The translations under genes were made by a program, and so were the position numbers. The notes beneath the pieces were generated by a model. That model did not search any database. It was not told the DNA's origin and was given only the letters and a program-made list of their open reading frames with translations. Shown piece by piece: positions 54,669 through 62,584 of a DNA stretch of 64,000 nucleotides. The stretch is from Anaerococcus murdochii. Lineage in GTDB: Bacteria; Bacillota; Clostridia; Tissierellales; Peptoniphilaceae. The stretch lies in NCBI RefSeq assembly GCF_019957155.1, contig NZ_JAIPME010000002.1, forward strand, positions 434,001 through 498,000. Direction: 5' to 3'. Numbering within the stretch: position 1 is the first letter of the stretch; each line of letters opens with the position of its first letter.

Positions 54669-55295
54669 TTACTCTTTATCTCCTAGGATGAAGTAATCGC
54701 AGTAGTCTCCTCCCTTGGCGATGGTTTCTTTTCTATGTAAAACTCCATGTTGAAGGCTTATCATTACATCGTCAAGCTCGCAAAATAGGGGCATTAATTC
54801 ATCTACCCCGAGCTTCTTTGTATATGCACAAATGGGACAACGAGTAATCCTATAATAACAAGCACCCTCATAAGGTTGACCTTCAAAGTCAACCTTAAAA
54901 GAAGTTGGATAAAGTTTTTCTTTTTCCTCTGTATACCACTTGTAGTACTTAAGAACATTTTTCTTATTGGCCTCTTTTCCTATCTTAGTATTGAGGTTTA
55001 TTAAAGAAAAATACCATTTGACAGAATAAAGAGAGCGACGCATCATTTCTTGAATTGTTTCTGGTGGAATTTTTTTCTCACTTGCTATATATGGAGCAAC
55101 AAAGACAAGGGCGAACATCTCATTGTATGCCATTGGATTGTCATCGCCAATATCATCTGCCTCTTCTATTAGTTTTCGATAAATTATCTTACTCTTCTTA
55201 ATAATTTCTGATGCATATCCTTTATCATATTTTTCTATTAGAACTTTCTTCATTGGACCTTTAAATAATAAGAAATAAAAACCTTTGTATTTCAT
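54669..55295 (-). CDS. L-2-amino-thiazoline-4-carboxylic acid hydrolase-family protein
   Basis: This 208-residue protein ends with the ATC hydrolase-family core YRITRCPICAYTKKLGVDEL, LFCELDDVMISLQHGVLHRK and GGDYCDYFI. In Pseudomonas this enzyme opens ATC toward cysteine; many Firmicute members have no known role. It lies between the methyltransferase and the membrane protein genes, same strand. Start ATG follows GGAG by 8 nt. Confidence 0.75.
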   Translation of the reverse strand: MKYKGFYFLLFKGPMKKVLIEKYDKGYASEIIKKSKIIYRKLIEEADDIGDDNPMAYNEMFALVFVAPYIASEKKIPPETIQEMMRRSLYSVKWYFSLINLNTKIGKEANKKNVLKYYKWYTEEKEKLYPTSFKVDFEGQPYEGACYYRITRCPICAYTKKLGVDELMPLFCELDDVMISLQHGVLHRKETIAKGGDYCDYFILGDKE

Positions 55296-55348
55296 CTTAA
55301 ATACTCCATCAATTTTCTAAAATATTTTATAGCAATTTATATATAATT

Positions 55349-56176
55349 TTATTTTCTACCAATAAGAAGACTTGAGCCGTAAAGTCCTAAGAATAAGGCT
55401 TCTTTGTGATCCATAAAAAGACCCTTTGTTGTATCAATTAATTGCACATCTTGGTAGCCGTCCTTCTTAAGCTTTTCCATAAAATCATCCATATCTCCGT
55501 ATCTTGACTTATTCATCAAGTCATGAATAACAAAAACTCCACCTTTTTTAAGCACACGAAATGTTTCTAGTAAAAGTTTTTGTTTATTTTGCCCCATTAT
55601 ATTGTGATAAACGTAGTTACTAGTCACTAGATCAAAACTTTCATCTGCAAATGGAAGATTCACTGCATTTCCTTCTTCAAATCTCACATTTTCTACTCCC
55701 TCAGCCTTTGCATTGTCCTGGCAGAGCTTCTTTGAAAATTCACTCTTGTATGACCCACTCCATATGTCACAACCCACCATAGTCGCTTTTGGATTTCTTT
55801 TTGCACAAGCTATGGTAAGTGCACCGCTGCCACAACCTACATCAAGTCCAAGTCCACCGTCTGGGATCTTTGCATACTCTGCGACGCCTTCTATAATAAT
55901 TTTGGCGAGTTTTCTCTTACCCCTATAGTCAAAGGTTCGATACATGTGAGAAAGCATGATTGAAAAGAATAAAAGTATCAAGACTGCAAGTCCCAAAATA
56001 ATTCCCCAGATAATCCTTTGCCTTCCTTGAAGAAAGAGGTCACTTGCACCAAATAAGATGAATAAAATAAGACATACTAGACTTTCAACAATCTTTGCCT
56101 TTAACAATCTTTTAGGAACCCAATTTTTGTAATCAGGTTTTACCTTCTTCTTATCAATAAAATTTTCTTGTTTCAT
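55349..56176 (-). CDS. Membrane-anchored class I SAM methyltransferase
   Basis: This 275-residue protein has two N-terminal helices (residues about 29-48 and 56-76). The Rossmann methyltransferase domain shows motif I GLDVGCGSGALTIACA (about residue 110), GCDIWSG, FADESFDLVTSNYVYHNI and VLKKGGVFVIHDL. The substrate is unknown; the membrane anchor suggests a lipid or membrane protein. It has a Gly-rich GGAG ribosome site. Confidence 0.82.
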   Translation of the reverse strand: MKQENFIDKKKVKPDYKNWVPKRLLKAKIVESLVCLILFILFGASDLFLQGRQRIIWGIILGLAVLILLFFSIMLSHMYRTFDYRGKRKLAKIIIEGVAEYAKIPDGGLGLDVGCGSGALTIACAKRNPKATMVGCDIWSGSYKSEFSKKLCQDNAKAEGVENVRFEEGNAVNLPFADESFDLVTSNYVYHNIMGQNKQKLLLETFRVLKKGGVFVIHDLMNKSRYGDMDDFMEKLKKDGYQDVQLIDTTKGLFMDHKEALFLGLYGSSLLIGRK

Positions 56177-56306
56177 AAAATTTTCTCCTGTAAATAATAA
56201 TTCTATTCCCTTAATTCATAATCTTATAAATTCATATTAGTAAAGGTTATCAATAAGTATAAGTATTAAATAAAATATATTAGGTTAAACCAACCACCAC
56301 GAACAA

Positions 56307-56480
56307 TCATATGCAGTCCCTTTGGTAACCTCCCAGTAAGAGGAGTAAAGAGCAAAAGAAATATAGGTGTAAATAGGGCTTGCCATCATAATCATTAGGA
56401 TCATAATATAAGGCCATGTCTCCCAAAAACATCAAAAATGAACCCAAAAGACCAATTAAGATACACTTGTATAAAGTCAC
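56307..56480 (-). pseudogene. Remnant of a DUF6796-like membrane protein
   Basis: A GTG start at 56480 with an AAGG ribosome site opens LYKCILIGLLGSFLMFLGDM, then ALYYDPNDYDGKPYL, and stops at 56307 after 57 codons. The GDMALYYDPNDYDG stretch matches the start of a multi-helix membrane protein family I know as DUF6796, normally over 200 residues. The downstream part is lost or out of frame. Confidence 0.55.
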
Positions 56481-56507
56481 AAATAAACACCTTCTTTTAT
56501 TAAACGA

Positions 56508-56520
56508 TATTGATTATCAA
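56508..56520. promoter_or_regulatory. ATTGATTATCAAT palindrome downstream of the promoter
   Basis: A 13-bp palindrome (ATTGAT.ATCAAT) lies immediately downstream of the -10 box at 56525-56530, near the expected start point. It resembles half of a Fur-type iron box but cannot be assigned. Confidence 0.4.
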
Positions 56521-56524
56521 TTTG

Positions 56525-56554
56525 ATTATACCATATAACACAGTTTCCTTTCAA
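56525..56554 (-). promoter_or_regulatory. Promoter upstream of the DUF6796 remnant and methyltransferase
   Basis: TTGAAA (56549-56554) and TATAAT (56525-56530) are separated by 18 nt. It would drive the remnant and probably the methyltransferase, ATC-hydrolase-like and membrane protein genes downstream. Confidence 0.65.
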
Positions 56555-56582
56555 TCGTATGATTTACTGGGTTCAAATACGC

Positions 56583-56608
56583 AAAAAAAGACAGCCCGAA
56601 GACTGCCG
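56583..56608 (-). terminator. Terminator of the ECF/ABC operon
   Basis: GGCAGTC and GGCTGTC pair (with wobble) around a TTCG tetraloop, followed by TTTTTTT on the minus strand. It lies about 210 nt after the double ATPase gene; the stretch between them has no gene. Confidence 0.75.
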
Positions 56609-56819
56609 ATACTTATCTCTCATCTCTCTAATTATAGTAAGTAAAGAATTTCACTAGAAATACGGAAAATATAAACACTGTAAATAAGAATCGTGAAATG
56701 TATAAATACCATACGAAAAATCATTAAGGTAAATCTTTCATGAATACCAATGGTTCTAAATATCTTTTAAATTTTTAAATAATCTCCCAGTTCTATAGAC
56801 AGATTTAACAGGCCCTATT

Positions 56820-58184
56820 TTACAATTCAAAAATCTCATCTGCTACTTCATTTAAAAATTCTATATCATGGGAAACAATAAAAATTATTTTATCCTTATT
56901 TCTATATTTTTTGATTAATTCCGATATTTTCATCATATTGGAATAATCCATACCACTTGTAGGTTCATCGTAATAGACAAATGGAGAATCCTTACACATA
57001 AGAGATGCTATTGCAAGTCTTTGCTTTTGTCCTCCTGATAAACTCATCGGATGCCTTTCAATAAATTCGTCCAGGCCTAAATCTTTTAAAATGATTTTCG
57101 CCTTTTCTTCATCAAAATTCTTTACACCTAAGCTAAGCTCTTTGAATACTTCATCTGTAAATAATTGATGATTTACGTCTTGCATAACAAGTGAAGATTT
57201 TTTCAGCCTTTCTTTCTTGGATAGTTTTTCTCCTTTAAAATAAATCTCTTCTTTTGATATTTTCTCAAGACCTATTAAGCATCTCAAAAGCGTTGACTTC
57301 CCTCGTCCATTGGATCCTATTATGCCATAAATTTTTCCAAGCTTAAATGAGATGTCTGTTAAACTTAAATAGTCATCATCAGTAAATTTGTAGCTAAGAT
57401 TTTTTATCTGATATTCTCCACCGTCTTTTAAATAAGGAACTTCTAATTTGCTTAATTCTTTATCCCTTAAACTTAAAGCGTTCAATTTATTTTTATCAAA
57501 CTTTAAAAATTCACTTCTTGTATAAGTTTTTTTAAGTTTGCCTTTATCTATCAAAAATACACGATCAACTATGTCCATCAAATAATAAATTCTATGCTCT
57601 GCTACAATTATGCTTATGCCTTTTTCTTTTAGTATTTTAAGCATTTTTGTCAAAACACTTATGCTTTTAATATCCAAATTTGATGAAGGCTCATCCATAA
57701 CTATAATCTTTGTGCCTGCTATATAAGAAGCTGCAATGCAAAGAATTTGTTTTTCACCGCCGGATAAATTAAATATATTTCTGTTCAAAAGATTTTTTAT
57801 CGGGAATATCTCAAGCATATCACTTAAACGCTTGTCCATCTCTTCTCTTGCAAGTCCAATATTTTCTAAATAGAACAATAATTCTAATGTCGTATTTATA
57901 TTGAAAAAATATGTCTTAGGATTTTGAAAAACAGTTGAGACAAGCATCGAAATTTGATAAAGTTCCAAAGCTTTTATATTTTTACCATCAATAAATATTT
58001 CACCCTTGATCTTTGCGTTATCATATCTTACAGCTAAGCCATTGATAGAATTTATTAAAGATGACTTACCGCTTCCGCTTTTTCCTGTAAATAGCACGCA
58101 CTCTCCCTCGCCTATGGATAGCGATATATCATCTATTATATGGTCTTCGCCATAAGCAAGGCTTAAATTTTTAATTTCTACCAT
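56820..58184 (-). CDS. ECF-type ABC ATPase with two nucleotide-binding domains
   Basis: This 454-residue protein fuses two ATPase domains. Domain 1 has Walker A GKSGSGKSSLINS, LSGGEKQILCIAA, IIVMDEPSSNLD; domain 2 has GSNGRGKSTLLRC, LSGGQKQRLAIAS and FVYYDEPTSGMD. It would act as both EcfA and EcfA' for the EcfT encoded next to it. It overlaps ecfT by 7 nt. Confidence 0.88.
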   Translation of the reverse strand: MVEIKNLSLAYGEDHIIDDISLSIGEGECVLFTGKSGSGKSSLINSINGLAVRYDNAKIKGEIFIDGKNIKALELYQISMLVSTVFQNPKTYFFNINTTLELLFYLENIGLAREEMDKRLSDMLEIFPIKNLLNRNIFNLSGGEKQILCIAASYIAGTKIIVMDEPSSNLDIKSISVLTKMLKILKEKGISIIVAEHRIYYLMDIVDRVFLIDKGKLKKTYTRSEFLKFDKNKLNALSLRDKELSKLEVPYLKDGGEYQIKNLSYKFTDDDYLSLTDISFKLGKIYGIIGSNGRGKSTLLRCLIGLEKISKEEIYFKGEKLSKKERLKKSSLVMQDVNHQLFTDEVFKELSLGVKNFDEEKAKIILKDLGLDEFIERHPMSLSGGQKQRLAIASLMCKDSPFVYYDEPTSGMDYSNMMKISELIKKYRNKDKIIFIVSHDIEFLNEVADEIFEL

Positions 58185-58867
58185 ATTAAGCCTCCCACAA
58201 TAAGTCCAGCAATTAATAAAACATAAACAAAGTCAATTAGCTGTATCTTTACACTGATATATCTGGTCTTGGCAATTGGATTTTCTATCGCCTTTGTTTC
58301 TGCTGCTTTTGCAATGTCATCTGCAATGTTTGAAGATATAATTAGTAGTGGTACTGAAACGTATTCAAGATATTTGATTGGGTTTTTAAAATTTATCCCC
58401 CTTACTCTCATAGCCATTTTGATGTTTTTCTTCTCCTCTTTAAAAGATGGGAAAAATCTAAACATAACTGCAATAGGTATGGAAAGATTTTTTGGAATTT
58501 TAAGCTTATCCATTGATGAAATTATTGTGCCTACGTCAGAAGTTTTTATCATGAAGCTAGCTGCCATAAATGGCAATAAAAACATTCTAAAGACTATAGG
58601 TATACTTAAAAACATCTTAATTATTGGGTTTAGTGTAGATAGAATCATAAAATTAGGCAAGGAGTAAAGTATTCCACATAAAACTATCCATTTGTAAACT
58701 GTTTTTTTATATCCATTCAAATAAAACAAAATTAAAAATATACAGACAATAGCTAGTTCAAAACGAATATTTATGCCATGCATTACTGTTAACCCTGTAA
58801 GGAATACTACTAATATTTTGCTGATCGGATTTGGATTAAATGGAGCATTTGAAGAAAAGGTAGGCAT
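58178..58867 (-). CDS. Energy-coupling factor transmembrane protein EcfT (CbiQ family)
   Basis: This 229-residue protein has about five to six helices and the coupling motif MAMRVRGINFKNPIKYLEYV (about residue 150) with the Ala-Arg-Gly signature variant ARG as MRVRG. It transmits ATPase movement to the S component. It shares one base with the stop of the S-component gene. Confidence 0.83.
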   Translation of the reverse strand: MPTFSSNAPFNPNPISKILVVFLTGLTVMHGINIRFELAIVCIFLILFYLNGYKKTVYKWIVLCGILYSLPNFMILSTLNPIIKMFLSIPIVFRMFLLPFMAASFMIKTSDVGTIISSMDKLKIPKNLSIPIAVMFRFFPSFKEEKKNIKMAMRVRGINFKNPIKYLEYVSVPLLIISSNIADDIAKAAETKAIENPIAKTRYISVKIQLIDFVYVLLIAGLIVGGLIW

Positions 58868-59448
58868 TATACAATGCCTGCTTTTTCAAAGTGTTTTTTC
58901 AATAGAGCCTTTCCTATATATGCCCCAATTATTCCTCCTATAAAAGCACCTAAGGCTACTAAAGCCATGTGAGGATATGTTATTAGTTTTTCTAGGGCTA
59001 CTACATAGTCGTCTCCCATCATTTTGCAATGTTCTATATATACTTCTTTTGCCAAAAGCATTTGCATCATAGAGCTGCAAATCCATATGCAAAATACAGC
59101 GTAAGAAAGCATATTGTATTTAAAAGAATTGTAATTGCCAATCTTTCTAATTAATTCTGCTATTATCATTACTATAAGCGATAAAACTACAACTACATAA
59201 GTATGTCCAGCAGCAAACATCACAAGTGGTGATATCATACCAAATATAAATAACGCCCATGGTTTTTGAACCTTAGTCATAAATAACATAACTACAGTCC
59301 CTGCAATTATGCCCAAAACTGTTGGGTATATTAAAAACAATATTGGGACCATACCCATCATACCAACACCAAACATCAAGGCGAAATAAATTACGGCAAA
59401 AACACCGATACTTACTAAATCTTTTACTTTTAATTTTTTATTATCCAT
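58867..59448 (-). CDS. MptD-family ECF transporter S component
   Basis: This 193-residue protein has about six helices, starts with KVKDLVSIGVFAVIYFALMFGVGMMG and ends HMALVALGAFIGGIIGAYIGKALLKKHF. It fits the MptD-type predicted S components, which are often encoded with YbtPQ-like ABC pairs. It would bind the substrate. The GGAG ribosome site sits at the end of a 21-bp repeat copied from the ABC gene at 60870. Confidence 0.78.
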   Translation of the reverse strand: MDNKKLKVKDLVSIGVFAVIYFALMFGVGMMGMVPILFLIYPTVLGIIAGTVVMLFMTKVQKPWALFIFGMISPLVMFAAGHTYVVVVLSLIVMIIAELIRKIGNYNSFKYNMLSYAVFCIWICSSMMQMLLAKEVYIEHCKMMGDDYVVALEKLITYPHMALVALGAFIGGIIGAYIGKALLKKHFEKAGIV

Positions 59449-59465
59449 TTTATTACTCCTAATAA

Positions 59466-59486
59466 ATAAATTCTTCTGCCATTTTT
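59466..59486. repeat. 21-bp direct repeat, copy B (after the MATE gene)
   Basis: These 21 bases are identical to 60870-60890. In the minus-strand frame they spell KMAEEFIY and a stop, the exact C-terminus of the ABC protein encoded upstream of the MATE gene, but here there is no gene in front. Confidence 0.85.
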
Positions 59487-59507
59487 ATTTTTCTTTTTAT
59501 TTTATTT

Positions 59508-60851
59508 TTAATCATTTACATTCATATTCGAAAGAGCCTTTGCTTGCATTGCTAAACCTACCATTATCATAGTAAAATCTACAACTGGTTCTGTCCACCA
59601 AACAGCCCCTGCTCCAAATACTCTTGGTAATATAAGTAAGGCTGGAACAAGTAGTATTAGCTGTCTTAACATTACAATCATTCCAGCTTTTTTTCCATCC
59701 CCTATCGCTTGGAAAAAAGTTATTGTCATAATCATAATTCCATAAAGAATAAATACTGAATAGAACATTCTGAAATTATTAACTCCACTTGAAATTATAT
59801 CCTGACTTACTTTAAATAAACCAAGTAACTGTTTTGAAAATACTTGTGCTGGTAACCAAAAAATTGCCGCAAGTACTGTTCCTCCTATAGAAAATATCTT
59901 CATAGTTTCCTTTACTCTATCGTATTGTTTTGCTCCAAAGTTTGTACCAATAATCGGCTGTAATGCCTGACTCATTCCCCAAATTGGTATAAATGAAAAT
60001 CCATAAAACCTCAAAGTTGCAGACATTAATATTGCATTTGGATCTCCTCCATATCTAAAAGCTTGTCTATAAAGCAATGTTTGTTGAACCATGAAAAATA
60101 CTTGCATGATCATAGCTGATACTCCTACTCCAAACATTTCCTTTGATATATCTTTTTCTTTTTTTATTTTCTTTATTTTTACATTTTCACTTTTACTCTT
60201 AAAATAATAAAGAGTAATAACCGCTTGAATTATTTGTGCTGTTACAGTTGCTATAGCTGCTCCCTCAATGGCATAATCACCCATTAATTTCATTAGTATT
60301 GGATCAAGAGCTATATTGATAAAGGCACCAAGTCCCATGATACTCATTGCTCTTTTCATAAGTCCTTCACCACGCATAACCATATTGGCTGACTGGGTAA
60401 AGTTTACAAAATTTGAGCCTAGAAATATTATTCTTAAATACCTTATGCCTAATCCCTTTATTTCTCCTGTTGCTCCAATTAAATCTAAAAAATATGGTCC
60501 TAGAAGTATTCCTCCTATTGTTATGATCGTTGAAAAAAATATAATCCAATAGATAAGATTTCCCATAAGCTTGTCTATAGTATCTTTATCACTCTTTCCC
60601 ATGGCTCTTGATAAAATTGATGCCGAACCTATCCCTATAAGCGTTGCAATCCCATTATTAAAAAATGTAAGCGGCATAGCTATTGAGCAAGCCGCCATGG
60701 CATTCTCACCAATTATTTGTCCAGCAAATATTCCATCCATAAGTGGATATAGACCTATAACTACCATCCCAATTACTGCTGGTATAGATAATTGAAACAT
60801 TAAAGACAATGGCTTCTTGGTCAACAACTGTTCTTTCATGTTTTGTTTCAT
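59508..60851 (-). CDS. MATE-family efflux transporter
   Basis: This protein has about 12 helices in two halves with PLSLMFQLSIPAVIGMVVIGLYPLMDGIFAGQ near the N-terminus (quoted in parts: SIPAVIGMVVIGLYPLMDGI). I use the ATG at 60851 (447 residues); a TTG at 60866 that overlaps the ABC stop is an alternative, and neither has a good ribosome site. MATE proteins export drugs or metabolites by ion antiport. It is flanked by a direct repeat, so it may be a late arrival in this operon. Confidence 0.87.
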   Translation of the reverse strand: MKQNMKEQLLTKKPLSLMFQLSIPAVIGMVVIGLYPLMDGIFAGQIIGENAMAACSIAMPLTFFNNGIATLIGIGSASILSRAMGKSDKDTIDKLMGNLIYWIIFFSTIITIGGILLGPYFLDLIGATGEIKGLGIRYLRIIFLGSNFVNFTQSANMVMRGEGLMKRAMSIMGLGAFINIALDPILMKLMGDYAIEGAAIATVTAQIIQAVITLYYFKSKSENVKIKKIKKEKDISKEMFGVGVSAMIMQVFFMVQQTLLYRQAFRYGGDPNAILMSATLRFYGFSFIPIWGMSQALQPIIGTNFGAKQYDRVKETMKIFSIGGTVLAAIFWLPAQVFSKQLLGLFKVSQDIISSGVNNFRMFYSVFILYGIMIMTITFFQAIGDGKKAGMIVMLRQLILLVPALLILPRVFGAGAVWWTEPVVDFTMIMVGLAMQAKALSNMNVND

Positions 60852-60862
60852 TTTTAGTTCTT

Positions 60863-62584
60863 TCAATATATAAATTCTTCTGCCATTTTTGTTTTTTCTA
60901 TTAAATTCTTGTAAACTTTTGATTTTTGTAAAAGCTCTTCATGTTTGCCTTCGCTTTCTACTCTTCCGTTTTCAAGAACTACTATCTTGTCTGCATTTTC
61001 TATGGATTTCATTCTATGTGAAATGATGACAACAGTTTTATCTTTAACTAAATTATTTAAGGACTCTTGAATCTTTTTCTCGTTGTCAACATCAAGGCTT
61101 GCTGCTATCTCATCTAAAATCAATATCGACGCATCTTTTAAGAAGGCTCTGGCTATTGATAATCTTTGTCTTTCTCCTCCTGATAGCTCAGCACCGTTCT
61201 CACCGATAAGTGTATCGAAACCCTTATCCATTTTTTCTATAAAATCTGTGCAGTTTGCAAGTTTTGCTGCTATTTTAACTTCTTCGTCACTTGCATCTTG
61301 CTTACCAATTCTAATATTTTCCATAACGCTTTGATTAAATAGAACGACATCTTGGAAAACTATTGATACCTTGTCAAAAAGGGATTCTGTTGATATTTCT
61401 TTTATATCCTTGCCATCGATTAAGATTTGTCCCTCGTCATAATCATAAAGTCTTGATATAAGTTTCAAGATAGTTGTTTTGCCACAGCCACTTGCTCCTA
61501 CCAAAGCAGTAACCTCTCCCTGTTTAGCTTTAAAGCTTACACCGTTTAAAATTTTTGCATCTTTATTATAGGCAAATTCAACATTTTTTAGATCAATATC
61601 AAATTTTTTCAAATTATAGTCTTCGCCTTCTTGTAAATTTTGATTTTGAATTTCTTTTAGTCTTTCAATTTTTGGCGATAAATAAAATATCTCCATCATG
61701 CCTTCTTTAGATGCATCTAAAGAGTCTTTTAACTTTATAGCCGCTAGTAAATATCCTACAAGGTAGAGGACACTTATCTCTTTATTAATAATTAGATTTA
61801 CGCCAACAAATATTACGACAGCAAGGGATATAAAGCTAAAAATAGATGAAAGTGACATAGTTAAAATAAGTCCTATCTCTGTCTTTAAGTGCACTTTTTC
61901 ACTTTTATCCATTTTTTCATATAGCTTTTCTTTCATTTCCTCTGATAAGCCATAGGCTTTGATCTCCATTTGCATTTCGATATTTTCTTGAAAGCTTTCT
62001 GAGTTTTCTCTTAAGACGTCATAATATCTTTTTTGTCCCTTAACCTGATGTTTTTTAGATAGGGGTATAAATATAAAGCTTAATATCGTTGGAATAATTA
62101 CAGCTAAACCCATCTTGACATTGCTCACTAGCATCATGATGGATATAAGTGGGAAGAAGAGTGCCATGCCACCCACTTTTGGTATTGCGTGGCTCATTGC
62201 ATGTTCTATGCCTTCAATATCAGACATGATTGTTTGCGCTAGGTCTGAAATGTCATGTTTAGAAAAGTATGATAGAGGTAGTTTTGATAAATTCTCTGCT
62301 GTCCTTATTCTTAAATCCGCACTTTCTTGATATGTTGTGCTATATAATTTATCGTATTCGATAGAAAGCAGAATATACATTGCTATCAAAGTCAAAACTG
62401 AGAATGCTGTATAAAATCCATTGCTTTTATTGATATTATCTAAAACTTCCTGGGCAAAAATCATTAGTAACATGGCAGGAAGCATGTTTATACAGTAGAC
62501 GAAAAATGAGGCCATTGTCGCTTTAGATAAATTTCTCGCTCCCTTATCTGTAAGAGCAAATCTTTTTTTATAAAACTCCTTCAT
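60863..62584 (-). CDS. ABC transporter, exporter-type half (YbtP/IrtA-like arrangement)
   Basis: I start at the ATG at 62584 (573 residues, MKEFYKKRFALT), 6 nt after GGAGGG. Six helices in the first ~300 residues are followed by an ATPase with Walker A GASGCGKTT, signature LSGGERQRLSIARA, Walker B ILILDEIAASLD (with Ile-Ala in place of the usual Ala-Thr) and ISHRM. It overlaps the upstream half transporter by 17 nt; the two likely form a heterodimer. Confidence 0.88.
   Translation of the reverse strand: MKEFYKKRFALTDKGARNLSKATMASFFVYCINMLPAMLLMIFAQEVLDNINKSNGFYTAFSVLTLIAMYILLSIEYDKLYSTTYQESADLRIRTAENLSKLPLSYFSKHDISDLAQTIMSDIEGIEHAMSHAIPKVGGMALFFPLISIMMLVSNVKMGLAVIIPTILSFIFIPLSKKHQVKGQKRYYDVLRENSESFQENIEMQMEIKAYGLSEEMKEKLYEKMDKSEKVHLKTEIGLILTMSLSSIFSFISLAVVIFVGVNLIINKEISVLYLVGYLLAAIKLKDSLDASKEGMMEIFYLSPKIERLKEIQNQNLQEGEDYNLKKFDIDLKNVEFAYNKDAKILNGVSFKAKQGEVTALVGASGCGKTTILKLISRLYDYDEGQILIDGKDIKEISTESLFDKVSIVFQDVVLFNQSVMENIRIGKQDASDEEVKIAAKLANCTDFIEKMDKGFDTLIGENGAELSGGERQRLSIARAFLKDASILILDEIAASLDVDNEKKIQESLNNLVKDKTVVIISHRMKSIENADKIVVLENGRVESEGKHEELLQKSKVYKNLIEKTKMAEEFIY
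60870..60890. repeat. 21-bp direct repeat, copy A (ABC gene end)
   Basis: The sequence encodes KMAEEFIY plus the A+T-rich approach to it at the 3' end of the ABC transporter gene. It is identical to 59466-59486, on the other side of the MATE gene. Confidence 0.85.
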
